A DNA stretch of 64,000 nucleotides from Pseudofrankia sp. DC12 (GTDB lineage Bacteria; Actinomycetota; Actinomycetes; Frankiales; Frankiaceae). This document shows, piece after piece, positions 16,199 to 24,913 of the stretch (its first letter is position 1; each line of letters opens with the position of its first letter). Both the position numbers and the translations under genes were made by a program. The stretch spans positions 5,270,430 through 5,334,429 of the forward strand of contig NZ_KQ031391.1 of the NCBI RefSeq assembly GCF_000966285.1, in the 5' to 3' direction. Below the pieces are notes generated by a model. The model was not told the DNA's origin. It was given only the letters and a program-made list of their open reading frames with translations, and did no database searches.

Positions 16199-18503
16199 CC
16201 GCCGCGGTGTTCTGGTAGAGGCAGTGGTCGCCGACCGGCCGGAAGAGGTTCGAGCCGACGTTCTCCATCTCGCAGTTGTTGAAGTACGCCTCGTAGTACA
16301 TGCCGTGGCCGGCCCGCGCGACCATCCAGTCGCGCATGAACTGGATGTAGTTGGCGTTGTCCCCGCCGCCGTCCTCGCCCGACCCGGAGGCCACGCCCCA
16401 CTCGGGGATGCCGAACAGCTTGCCGTGGGCTCGGGCGAAGTTGTACATCCAGGTGATGCCGCCCATGGCTGCGGCCTGGTTGTTGAACTGGTCGAGCGTG
16501 AACGACGGCGGGTAGTGGTCGTAGGCGTCGACCGAGACGATGTCGACCCACTGGTCGCCGGGGTACAGATCGGTCGGGACGTGGCTCGGCGGGTTCTGCG
16601 AGTAGTGGGCGTTGATCGTCCAGTCGAACTGCGGGCTGGTGGTAGCCGTGGACCGGATCGAGTTGACGATCTGGCGGTAGCAGTTGATGTAGTCCGACGC
16701 GTTCGTGCCGGACCACGGGTACCAGTCGCCGTTGGCCTCCCAGGCCAGCCGGACGATCGAGTTCTGGCGCCCGGTCGCGTTGAGCGTCCGGCCGAACTGC
16801 TGCCAGTTGCCGTTGTACGCGCCGGTCGCGCAGGTCCTCAGGTTGGAGGTTCCGTCCTCCGGGTACGGCGGGACGGTCAGCACCAGCTTGCCCGGCCAGC
16901 CGTTGAAGTTCGTCTCGGCGAAGGAGGGCTGGACGATCGACGACCAGCTGTCCCGCGCGACGAAGACCTGCGCGATGTCACACAGGTCGCCGCGGAAGGA
17001 GCAGAACCCGTCGACGTCCTGCGGGGTGATCAGTGGGTCGCCGTTCGCGCCGGACAGCCAGGGCTGGCCGGACCGGTTGCCGGTAGGCGTCCCCGGGTCC
17101 GTGCTCGCGGCGTTGTAGACCTCGGCGCGGTCGAACGACACCGCGAAGGCAGCCGAAGCGGAGTTGCGCTGGCCGATGTTCGTCACGACCGCGATGTGGT
17201 CGTCGAACGACAGCGATCCCGAGTCGTAGATCAGCGCGTTGCTGGAGGTCGGCGCGTACGTGTCGACGGTGGCGGTCGGCCGGCCGTCCACGCTCACGGT
17301 CAGCAGGCCGCCAGCCTGCTCCTTCACGCCGTAGATCAGGATGCGGGTCCCGGTCCAGCGGATGGTGGTCGTCGCGCCGGCGGTCAGCGAGTAGCGGAAG
17401 GACCTGTTCGGCGTGGACGGCACGCAGCCGCCGCACAGCGTCCAGTCCCCGTTGTAGACGACCTGGTTGTCGCCGGTACCGGTCGAGGTGTCCTCGATTG
17501 TCGTCTTGGTGCCGGTCGGCGGCGGGTTGGTCGAGCCGCCGCTGCCAGCGTTGGGATCGGTGAAGATCTCCGCGCGGTCGAACGAGACGGCGAACGCGGC
17601 CGCCGCGGCGTTGCGCTGTCCGATGTTGGTCAGGACCGCGGTGTGGACGCCGTTCGGCAGCGTTCCCGAGTCGTAGAGCAGCGCGTTACTGGAGGTGGAC
17701 GCGTACGTGTCGACTTTGTTGGTCGGCCCGTTGTCGACCTGCACGCTGGCTAGGCCGCCGGCCCGCTCCTTGACGCCGTAGATCCTGACCTGGGTGCCGG
17801 TGAACTGGACGGTGGCGGTATCGCCGGCGGCGAGGGAGTACCCGAACGAGCGGTTCGGGGTGGATGGCACACAGCGGCCGCAGACGGTCCAGTTGCCGCC
17901 GTAGCTGACCCGGCCGACGCCGGCCCCGACGTTCGTGTCCTCGATCACGGCCGACCGGGTGGCGGCGAGCGGAGTGATCCCACCGGTCTGGATCATCGTC
18001 CGCTGGAGGTCCTCGGCGGCCAGCGGCTCGGTGGCCGGCGAGGTGGTCGTGACGATCGGGAACCGCTGAATTCCGGCCGCGGCTGGCGGTTGGGCCGCGT
18101 TGCGCAGAATGCCGGGCAGCGTGCTCGGGTCCACGTCCGAGCTGGGAATTCCGGGCGCCGCGGCATAGACGGCGTTCGGGGTGACGACCGCGCCGAGCGT
18201 CAGCGCGACGGCCAGCACGGCCAGGCTGGTCACGCGGACGCGGGGCCGCAGCCGTGGCCGGCGGACCGCGGCGCGGCCGGCGGGGGCTGGCCCGGCGGGG
18301 GCTGGCCCGGCGGGGGCTGGCGCTGTGGAGCCTGGCGAGACTGGGGCGGCGGCAAGAGCGCTCAGCCAGGCGCGGATCGGCACGCTGCCCCGGCGGTGTC
18401 TCCCGGCGGGTACCGGCGGCCCGTCCCGTCTGGCCACCGGACCGCCGGCCGAGACCGGCGCAAAGGTGGGTTCGGTCGGCGCGCCGTCGACTCCCAGGGG
18501 CAC
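16173..18503 (-). CDS. Secreted GH26-like glycoside hydrolase with two tandem repeats
   Basis: A 776-aa exported protein. Residues 1-90 are Pro/Ala/Arg rich (three PAPAG units encoded by a 15-bp tandem repeat), residues 91-115 form a membrane or signal helix (VTSLAVLAVALTLGAVV) ending in AVYAAA. Two homologous modules follow, about 186-315 and 335-463, each with IEDT, a CGxCVPSTPNRSF segment, GTxxxIYGVKE and SFDRAE. Residues 480-776 resemble GH26 endo-mannanases: WEANGDWYPW (likely acid/base E589), VDAYDHYPP and GIPEWGVASG (likely nucleophile E701). It probably cleaves a beta-glycan outside the cell; the repeats may bind sugar. GTG 18503 is the chosen start; a later start nearer the signal helix is possible. 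Confidence 0.75.
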   Translation of the reverse strand: MPLGVDGAPTEPTFAPVSAGGPVARRDGPPVPAGRHRRGSVPIRAWLSALAAAPVSPGSTAPAPAGPAPAGPAPAGRAAVRRPRLRPRVRVTSLAVLAVALTLGAVVTPNAVYAAAPGIPSSDVDPSTLPGILRNAAQPPAAAGIQRFPIVTTTSPATEPLAAEDLQRTMIQTGGITPLAATRSAVIEDTNVGAGVGRVSYGGNWTVCGRCVPSTPNRSFGYSLAAGDTATVQFTGTQVRIYGVKERAGGLASVQVDNGPTNKVDTYASTSSNALLYDSGTLPNGVHTAVLTNIGQRNAAAAAFAVSFDRAEIFTDPNAGSGGSTNPPPTGTKTTIEDTSTGTGDNQVVYNGDWTLCGGCVPSTPNRSFRYSLTAGATTTIRWTGTRILIYGVKEQAGGLLTVSVDGRPTATVDTYAPTSSNALIYDSGSLSFDDHIAVVTNIGQRNSASAAFAVSFDRAEVYNAASTDPGTPTGNRSGQPWLSGANGDPLITPQDVDGFCSFRGDLCDIAQVFVARDSWSSIVQPSFAETNFNGWPGKLVLTVPPYPEDGTSNLRTCATGAYNGNWQQFGRTLNATGRQNSIVRLAWEANGDWYPWSGTNASDYINCYRQIVNSIRSTATTSPQFDWTINAHYSQNPPSHVPTDLYPGDQWVDIVSVDAYDHYPPSFTLDQFNNQAAAMGGITWMYNFARAHGKLFGIPEWGVASGSGEDGGGDNANYIQFMRDWMVARAGHGMYYEAYFNNCEMENVGSNLFRPVGDHCLYQNTAAATRYAQLW

Positions 18504-19021
18504 TGATCATCCCTTCGTCCCGGACCCGATGACTCTGGTTGGCCATCCGTAGGCCCGTTGCACTCACGAGCGCCGCGACCGTATACGCAGAGTCGCAATT
18601 GATTGCGCTAGGTAGTCAACGTTCGGCGGTTCGGGCTCGACACCCCACCCTTCGCCGTTACCTGGTCGGAGTGGCGCGTTCGGCCGCCATCGGTGCGCTC
18701 GGCGGCATGCCGACGCCAGAGGTCCGGTTCTTCGAGCGCCACGCCTCTGGCGGGCGGCCGCGCGTCGTCGCCGGTCGGCTCCCCGTGCCGGGCTGGCTGG
18801 CGACGCGGGCGCCCGGCGGGCCGGTGACGCGGGCGGTAGGCGGGCCGGTGACGCGGGCGGTAGGCGTCGCGGATGTCACACCGGAGGTGAGCGCCCGATC
18901 GGTTGCCCCAGCCGGCCGCAGGGCGGAAGCGTGTGCCGGGACCACGCTCTCGGGCCGGGCCGGCGCTCCCTGTCTCCGGCGGCGGGCCATGCTCAGACGG
19001 CAGTCAGTGGGAGGAAACCGG
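18504..19021. other. Divergent intergenic region with a 24-bp tandem repeat
   Basis: 518 bp between the divergent GH26-like and F420-oxidoreductase genes. It contains two perfect adjacent copies of a 24-bp unit (18817-18840, 18841-18864). The frame of the downstream gene happens to stay open through it, but no ribosome-binding site or homology supports that as coding. Confidence 0.5.
18817..18864. repeat. Two tandem copies of a 24-bp repeat
   Basis: The unit CGGGCCGGTGACGCGGGCGG followed by TAGG occurs twice with no gap and no mismatch. A related partial copy (GACGCGGGCGCCCGG) lies just before. The period is a multiple of three, but the region has no supported gene. Confidence 0.8.
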
Positions 19022-20038
19022 ATGAAGATCGACGCGAGCCTGCCCGACGACATCGGCGCCACACAGGCAGGGGCCGCGAAGATCGAGGATGACGGCTACG
19101 CCGGGGCGTGGACCTCCGAGACGAAGCACGACCCGTTCCTGCAGAGCCTGCAGGCCGCGATGGCAACCGAGTCGATCACCATCGGCACCGCCATCGCGAT
19201 CGGGTTCGCGCGCTCCCCGATGACGCTCGCCGCGACGAGCTACGACCTGGCCCGTTATGCGAAGGGCCGGTTCGTCCTGGGCCTGGGCTCCCAGATCAAG
19301 CCGCACATCGAGCGACGCTTCTCCATGCCATGGTCAGCGCCTGCGGCCCGGATGCGCGAGCTCATCCTGGCCACCAGGGCGATCTGGGCCACCTGGCACG
19401 AGGGCGTCAAGCTCGACTTCCGTGGTGACTTCTACACCCACACGCTGATGACCCCGTTCTTCACTCCCGAGCCGCACGAGTACGGACCGCCCCCGGTCTT
19501 CCTGGCCGCCGTGGGCGAGAAGATGACCGAGGTCGCGGGTGAGGTCGGGGATGGCTTCTTCGTCCACCCATTCACCACCATGCGGTACCTGGAGCAGGTG
19601 ACCGTCCCGGCGTTGCTGCGTGGGCGGGCGAAGGCCGGCAAGGACGGCCTGGACGGCTTCGTCATCAACGGCCCATCGTTCGTCACCGTCGGGCGTACCG
19701 AGGCGGAGCTGGCCAGCGCCATCCAGGGCACCAAGGCCCGGATCGCCTTCTACGGCTCGACGCCCGCCTACCGCCAGGTCCTCGAGCTGCACGGCTGGGG
19801 CGAGACCCAGGACGAGCTCAACGCACTGTCCAAACAGAGCCGCTGGGACGACATGGCGAACGTGATCACCGACGAGATGCTGCACGAGTTCTCCGTCGTC
19901 GGCACCCCCGCCGAGGTCGGGCCGAAGCTCGTCGCGAAGGTCGGCAAGGTCTTCGAGCGCCTCACGTTCTACAGCCCGTACGACGCCGAGCCGGCGCTGT
20001 GGTCGGAGCTGCTCGCCGCGGTGACCACAGCCGCCTGA
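19022..20038 (+). CDS. LLM-class F420-dependent oxidoreductase (TIGR03617-like)
   Basis: A 338-aa luciferase-like TIM-barrel enzyme expected to use coenzyme F420. Family features are DGYAGAWTSETKHDPFL, TIGTAIAIGFARSPM, the FVLGLGSQIKPHIERRFSMPW segment, FLAAVGEKMTEVAGEVGDGF and a C-terminal VVGTPAEVGPKL. ATG 19022 has GGGAGG nine bases upstream (GTGGGAGGAAACCGG). The substrate is unknown. A truncated paralogue lies at 43036-43536. Confidence 0.92.
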   Translation: MKIDASLPDDIGATQAGAAKIEDDGYAGAWTSETKHDPFLQSLQAAMATESITIGTAIAIGFARSPMTLAATSYDLARYAKGRFVLGLGSQIKPHIERRFSMPWSAPAARMRELILATRAIWATWHEGVKLDFRGDFYTHTLMTPFFTPEPHEYGPPPVFLAAVGEKMTEVAGEVGDGFFVHPFTTMRYLEQVTVPALLRGRAKAGKDGLDGFVINGPSFVTVGRTEAELASAIQGTKARIAFYGSTPAYRQVLELHGWGETQDELNALSKQSRWDDMANVITDEMLHEFSVVGTPAEVGPKLVAKVGKVFERLTFYSPYDAEPALWSELLAAVTTAA

Positions 20039-20289
20039 CCGCCGCTCTCGTCAGGCGCCACCTTCATCAGGCCCCGCCGCGAGGCGCCGCTCTCGTCAGT
20101 CGCCCACTGCCTGGCACGCTCTCGCCCGGCAGTGGGCGGCGCCGCCCTTCGGCCCGCCCGCCGCCGTTGAGATCACCAGGCGGCGAGCGGGCCGGAAAGC
20201 GGCGGCGTCCTGTGCTGGGGCGCTGGATGTCGGCGCTGGAAGAAGTTTGTTCGTCCAGACGGGGTCGTCTGGACCAGAAGGAGCTTTGT

Positions 20290-20760
20290 ATGGAGACGCG
20301 GGAGCGGGTGACGCCGGACCCGGGCCGCCGGGAACTGGCGCGATACCCGTGGGTGCACGAGATCCGCGCCAGGTTCGCCGACGTGGACAACCTGGGCCAC
20401 ATCAACAACGTCGCGGTCGTCTCGTACTACGAGGACGCCCGCGCCACCTTCAACAACGAGCTGCTCGGCCTGTTCAGCCTGCACGGCTCGGCGAAGGCCG
20501 GACCGTTCCATTTCCTGGTGGCCCAGTCCAGGGTCGACTACCTCGCCGAGGCGCACTACCCGGGCACCTTCCAGGTCGGCGTCGCGATCGGCTCGATCGG
20601 TAGGTCGTCAGTGGTCTACTACGCCGGGCTCTTCCGTGACGGCCGGTGCCTCGGACTGTGCGACGCGGTGCTGGTCCATCGGGTCGCGGGCTCGACTACG
20701 GCTGTCCCGCCGGACCGCCGGGCGCTGCTGGAGAAAATGGCCTTCCGGGCTGGGAATTGA
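20290..20760 (+). CDS. Acyl-CoA thioesterase (hotdog, 4HBT type)
   Basis: A 156-aa hotdog-fold enzyme likely to hydrolyse an acyl-CoA. The 4HBT signature is RARFADVDNLGHINNVAVVSY with the active-site Asp, followed by SRVDYLAEAHYPGTFQVGV. ATG 20290 is set by AAGGAGCTTTGT directly before it; the frame opens further upstream without support. It is followed by glutathione peroxidase on the same strand (76 bp gap). Confidence 0.88.
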   Translation: METRERVTPDPGRRELARYPWVHEIRARFADVDNLGHINNVAVVSYYEDARATFNNELLGLFSLHGSAKAGPFHFLVAQSRVDYLAEAHYPGTFQVGVAIGSIGRSSVVYYAGLFRDGRCLGLCDAVLVHRVAGSTTAVPPDRRALLEKMAFRAGN

Positions 20761-20836
20761 CCAGGGGCAGGTCGACGTTTCGTCCTTGACGTCAGGACTG
20801 TCAGTATTCGGAGTTTCGGGAGCGTCGGACCGCATC

Positions 20837-21373
20837 ATGAGTGTCTACGACTACACGGTCGCCACCGCCGACGGTGGAACCTGTTCGCTCGGTGAGTACG
20901 CCGGCAAGGCGCTGCTCATCGTCAACGTCGCCAGCAAGTGCGGCCTCACCCCGCAGTACGAGGGCCTCCAGTCGCTGTACCAGGATCTGCAGGGCAAGGG
21001 CCTGGAGATCCTCGGCTTCCCCTGCAACCAGTTCCTGGAGCAGGAGCCCGGCACCGACGCGGAGATCCAGGACTTCTGCCGGGCCACCTATGACGTGACC
21101 TTCCCGGTCTTCAGCAAGGTCGACGTGAACGGCTCGGGCGCCGCTCCCCTGTACGGCTATCTGCGGGCGGAGGCTCCGGGCGACTTCGGGCCGCAGTTCG
21201 GCGGCTTCTACGACTTCATCTCGAAGACCTTCCCGGACCGGATCGGAACCGACGAGATCAAGTGGAACTTCACCAAGTTCCTCGTCGGCGCTGACGGTCA
21301 GGTCATTCGCCGGTACGAGCCGTCGGTGACCCCGGACGAGATCCGCCCGGACCTCGAAGCCCTTCTCGGCTAG
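20837..21373 (+). CDS. Glutathione peroxidase family protein
   Basis: A 178-aa thiol peroxidase that reduces peroxides. The peroxidatic cysteine lies in NVASKCGLTPQYEGL, the second conserved motif is GFPCNQFLEQEPG, and the KWNFTKFLVG block completes the Cys-Gln-Trp-Asn active-site set. As actinomycetes of this kind lack glutathione, the reductant is more likely thioredoxin or mycothiol. ATG 20837 begins MSVYDYTV as in relatives. Confidence 0.94.
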   Translation: MSVYDYTVATADGGTCSLGEYAGKALLIVNVASKCGLTPQYEGLQSLYQDLQGKGLEILGFPCNQFLEQEPGTDAEIQDFCRATYDVTFPVFSKVDVNGSGAAPLYGYLRAEAPGDFGPQFGGFYDFISKTFPDRIGTDEIKWNFTKFLVGADGQVIRRYEPSVTPDEIRPDLEALLG

Positions 21374-21383
21374 CTCTCCCGCG

Positions 21384-21441
21384 CCACGGCCACCGCTGGC
21401 CTGTCTGGGCTGACTCAGGCCGGACGGCCAGGTGGCCGTGG
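21384..21441. terminator. Bidirectional terminator between convergent genes
   Basis: An 11-bp perfect inverted repeat, CCACGGCCACC (21384-21394) with GGTGGCCGTGG (21431-21441), extended by CTGGCC/GGCCAG with one bulge. It lies between the convergent glutathione peroxidase and membrane-glycosyltransferase genes, where a shared terminator is expected. Confidence 0.6.
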
Positions 21442-21473
21442 CCACCCATGCGCGCCCGCCGCGGCGGTTGTGG

Positions 21474-23843
21474 TCAGCGGGCTGTCGTCAGGTGGATCGG
21501 GGGCGCAGCCGGGTCGGGCGTGGCGGCGACCTGGCCGGTGGAGGCCAGGACGGTGACCTTGCCGTCGCGGCCGACAACGGTCGGGGCCAGCTCCCGGTCG
21601 ACCCACTGCTCCTTGCCGGACGCCGTGGGAGTCGTGTACAGCGCGAGGCTGACCAGGCGGCTGCCGGCTTTGCCGGCGGGCGCCTTCTCGTGCTTGAGCC
21701 ACCGGGGCGTGCCCCGCAGGCCGGTGGACGCCGTCAGGCCGCGCAGTGTCGTCCCGTTCGGGGTGATGACCAGCTGTCCGTGGACCGGTCGGGTCGGGTC
21801 GATCGGGTAGGAGATGTCGCCGAGATCGGTGGTGAGTACCAGCCGGGCGGCCTTCGCCGGGTCGTGCGACGGGTCGATGGTGACGTCCAGCGTCACCTCG
21901 TCGCCCACCTGGTTGGCCAGCCGTTCGAGCCGGGCACCGGCCGGCGCATCCGGCGTCCGGTTGTACGCGGCTGGGATGCGCAGGAGATAGGCGGGCCGGT
22001 GGGCGTTGTTGGCGAGCACCGCCTCGTCGGGTCCGCCGCCGCGAGTCACGGCCCACAGCACTCGGCCGTCGAGTCCCGGTGGGTTGGCGGCCAGCGAGGT
22101 CGGGTGCATCAGATAGAGCGGGTCGACGGAGAGAAAGATCAGCGGACGGCCTGGCAGCGCGTCGACGATCCTGTCGAGGTCGCGGTCATGGCGGGTCAGT
22201 GTCATGTTGGCCGGGACCGCCGTCGCCAGTACCAGACAGGTGAGTCCGGCGATCACCGTGATGGCGCCGACGCCGAGCCTCGGCCGCCAGGCCGCCAGGT
22301 CCACCAGCCCGCGGGCGCCCAGCTGGACCAGGACCGCTAGCACCGGCAGGACGTAGAACGGCCCCAGATAGCGGATGCCGCCCCATAGGAAGGCCGCGTT
22401 CCACCCGCCCCAGAAAGCGACGTATCCAGCCAGGAAGACCAGCGCGCCGATGCCGAGCATGACTCCGGCGCCGCCAATGCGGCGCCGGGCGAGCGCACCG
22501 ATGGCGCAGCCCAGCAGGACCACCCCGCCGCAGGCCCACCCGCCCAGCAGGAAGAGGTGGAGCCCGACCGACGACAGGCCGTCCAGCAGGGTGAAGTGGT
22601 GTGCTCGGTCCGTCGGGTAGAGGCGGCGTACCCCGAAGCCGATCTTGTCTTCGGATTCGAGGTAGGTGAAGGGCAGGCGAAAAGGCGATCCGGTCGCGGC
22701 CGCGTCAAAGGCGAGCAGCAACACCGCCGGCAAGGCGAGGCCGATGCCGGTTCGCCCGGCCAGCCACCACCGGCCACCTCGGGCCGTCACCAGGGCCCAC
22801 ACCGCCAGCGGCGCCAGCAGCGTCAGCACGTCGAAGGGCCGGACAGCAGCCGCGAAACCAGCCGACAGGCCCGCTACGACGAGCGCCCAGCCGTTCCGGT
22901 CCCGCCAGCCGCGCCGCGTCGCCGGCGCCCTGGCCGCTGCCACGCCGCGGAGCAGACCGATCACGGCCAGCTCGATCATCACCAGGACCGGCAGGTAGGC
23001 CAGCAGCATGCCGTCCAGCAGCACGACCAGGGGAGAGGTGGCCAACAACGTCGCGGCCACCCCCGCCACCCGCCGGTCCTCGAACAGCGCGAGGCCGAGC
23101 CGGTAGGTGACGACGACGGCGAGTGCGGCGATCACGGCGAGCCCGGGGCCGAAGCCGCCGGTTGCCAGCAGGCTGAGCGCGAAAAGTGCCGGCACGAACG
23201 GCGTGTACTTGAGGACGTAGTGGCCGTGAACGCCGACCGCGAGCCAGGGCGCGAACGACCCGGCCGGCGTTCCGGCTCGCGGGAACAGGTGGCCGGAGGC
23301 CAACGTCTGTGCCTGCAAGCGGTACAGCGCCTCGTCGTTGTTGACCGACAGGTGCGGGAACAGAAGGTATTTGACCAGCAGCGCGATCGCCGCGGCGACG
23401 AGAGCGAGCGCGGTCACGTACCAGCCGGTCGGGCTCACTGCCCTCACCCGGGTGGCGACGGCGGTCGTGAGCTGACGCGGGCCGGAGCGGGGACCGCCGG
23501 CGTTCAGAGGGCCGTCCGAGGCATGGCCGACCGCGGCGGGCCGGGGATCGCCGTCGGCGTCGTCGGTCGCGGGTCGGGCGGCTTCGCCGCCTCGTTCGGT
23601 GGGCAGCGTGACAGTCCGCCCTGGGTCGGCGGCCGCCGCGGCCTTCCCTTCCCGGTCATCCCGCACGCTCTCCACCAGGGTGAGCGTATCCGTCGAGCCT
23701 GCCCGCCTTGGAGCCGGGCGAGATGGTATCGATCGTGGCTTCTTGCCACGGTCGCGCCGGCCCGACTCCGTCCGGAGGCCGGGCGGCCGGCGCGTCGTCC
23801 CACGGATGGGTCGGGCGCCGGCCGTCTGGTGCGTCGTCGTCAC
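21474..23843 (-). CDS. Multi-spanning membrane glycosyltransferase (GT39/PMT-like)
   Basis: A membrane protein of about 789 aa. The first 130 residues are charged, low-complexity and cytoplasmic. A helix (GWYVTALALVAAAIALLVKYLLF) is followed by NNDEALYRLQAQ, where the Asp-Glu pair matches the catalytic loop of lipid-phospho-sugar-dependent glycosyltransferases, then about ten more helices and a 200-residue extracytoplasmic C-terminal domain of beta character. GTG 23843 was chosen because it lies two bases after the ssb stop with GAGGA upstream. It is probably co-transcribed with the ssb paralogue. The acceptor is unknown. Confidence 0.75.
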   Translation of the reverse strand: MTTTHQTAGARPIRGTTRRPPGLRTESGRRDRGKKPRSIPSRPAPRRAGSTDTLTLVESVRDDREGKAAAAADPGRTVTLPTERGGEAARPATDDADGDPRPAAVGHASDGPLNAGGPRSGPRQLTTAVATRVRAVSPTGWYVTALALVAAAIALLVKYLLFPHLSVNNDEALYRLQAQTLASGHLFPRAGTPAGSFAPWLAVGVHGHYVLKYTPFVPALFALSLLATGGFGPGLAVIAALAVVVTYRLGLALFEDRRVAGVAATLLATSPLVVLLDGMLLAYLPVLVMIELAVIGLLRGVAAARAPATRRGWRDRNGWALVVAGLSAGFAAAVRPFDVLTLLAPLAVWALVTARGGRWWLAGRTGIGLALPAVLLLAFDAAATGSPFRLPFTYLESEDKIGFGVRRLYPTDRAHHFTLLDGLSSVGLHLFLLGGWACGGVVLLGCAIGALARRRIGGAGVMLGIGALVFLAGYVAFWGGWNAAFLWGGIRYLGPFYVLPVLAVLVQLGARGLVDLAAWRPRLGVGAITVIAGLTCLVLATAVPANMTLTRHDRDLDRIVDALPGRPLIFLSVDPLYLMHPTSLAANPPGLDGRVLWAVTRGGGPDEAVLANNAHRPAYLLRIPAAYNRTPDAPAGARLERLANQVGDEVTLDVTIDPSHDPAKAARLVLTTDLGDISYPIDPTRPVHGQLVITPNGTTLRGLTASTGLRGTPRWLKHEKAPAGKAGSRLVSLALYTTPTASGKEQWVDRELAPTVVGRDGKVTVLASTGQVAATPDPAAPPIHLTTAR

Positions 23844-23845
23844 GG

Positions 23846-24448
23846 CTACCGGTCCTCGCCGATGGCGCCGACGGCCGCCCAACCCGGGCCGACCTCGCCG
23901 GTCAGCTCGTCGAGGCCGGCGTCTGGCGCGAATCCCTCGGCGGCCTCCGTCGACACCGCTCCATCGGCCCAGGGCGTGCCCGCGAGCTCGGCAGAACTGT
24001 CGAGGGTGACGGCATCCGGCGGGCCGGCGGGAACAGGGCCGACGCCGTCCGTCGCGCCGGGCTGGACTGCCATGGCGCCGTCGCCACGGACGGCTCGGTT
24101 GATCCGGGCCGGATGCCAGGTGAGCTCCACGCCGACCGCCTCCGCGTAGATCTCGTAGCGGCGGCGGCGTTCGCCCTGGAGAGTCTGGAACTCGTTCTGT
24201 TGCAGCCGGCCGGATACCAGCGCGCGGTCGCCCTTACCGAGGCTGGCGGCGACATGCTCGGCCAGCCGGCGCCAGCAGATGATGTCGATGAACAGCGGCT
24301 GACCGTCGACCCAGCGGTCCTCCGCGCGGTCGTACCGGCGCGCCGTCGACGCGAGCCGGAACGAGCACACATAGGCCCCGGTCGGGGTGACCCTCAGGTT
24401 GGGGTTGTCGATGAGGTTGCCGACCAAGTTGATGTTCGCGTCGAGCAT
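23846..24448 (-). CDS. Single-stranded DNA-binding protein (SSB paralogue)
   Basis: A 200-aa protein whose residues 1-115 are an SSB OB-fold (INLVGNLIDNPNLRVTPTGAYVCSFRLAST, LFIDIICWRRLAEHVAASLGKGDRALVSGRL). The tail, Ala/Gly/Pro rich, ends in IGEDR and lacks the acidic DDDIPF-type tip that housekeeping SSBs use to recruit partners, so this is likely an SsbB-type paralogue. ATG 24448 has GGGAGG five bases upstream. The next gene downstream, two bases after the stop, is a membrane glycosyltransferase, an odd partner. Confidence 0.9.
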   Translation of the reverse strand: MLDANINLVGNLIDNPNLRVTPTGAYVCSFRLASTARRYDRAEDRWVDGQPLFIDIICWRRLAEHVAASLGKGDRALVSGRLQQNEFQTLQGERRRRYEIYAEAVGVELTWHPARINRAVRGDGAMAVQPGATDGVGPVPAGPPDAVTLDSSAELAGTPWADGAVSTEAAEGFAPDAGLDELTGEVGPGWAAVGAIGEDR

Positions 24449-24913
24449 GCCGACCTCCCGGGACAGGGGTTTGTGACGACTGGTGCGCGGATGGGCTCGG
24501 ACCACCACGTTCGGTTGGTGGACCGTCCGGCGCGACGCCAGGATGGCCACTCGCGGAAGGCACGGGAAGTGAGTAGGCCCCGGCTGTGGACGGCGGCTTT
24601 GTGTCCACAGACTGGCCCGCTTGGCCAGCGCGATCTTGTCGAGCCGGGAACACTCACTCCGCAGGCGCGGTTGCCAGCGATTGGTGGTGGGCGCAGCCCC
24701 GCGGCGTGGACAGCAAGAGGCGTCAGGGCGCTGATTGCCTGGCCTGTCGCGTCGATAGGCGGGCACAGTCCGGTGCTCCGGGCGTCGGCGACGACAGTGC
24801 GGGGCACCGCCGTTGAGGACATAGCGGCTGAGCCGCTTTCGCGTCGCCGACCCCGCGGAACCAGAGTGGGCACCCGCGGCGCGGAGGCCTGTCAGACCAG
24901 TGAGAGGACGAAC
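24449..24913. other. Divergent intergenic region, nothing recognised
   Basis: 465 bp between the divergent ssb paralogue and the aldo/keto reductase gene. I see no supported gene; it should hold both promoters. Confidence 0.4.

Noticed and set aside
18539-19021. Upstream extension of the F420 oxidoreductase frame
   Set aside because: Homology begins at ATG 19022 with a good ribosome-binding site; the extension is open by chance and contains a tandem repeat.
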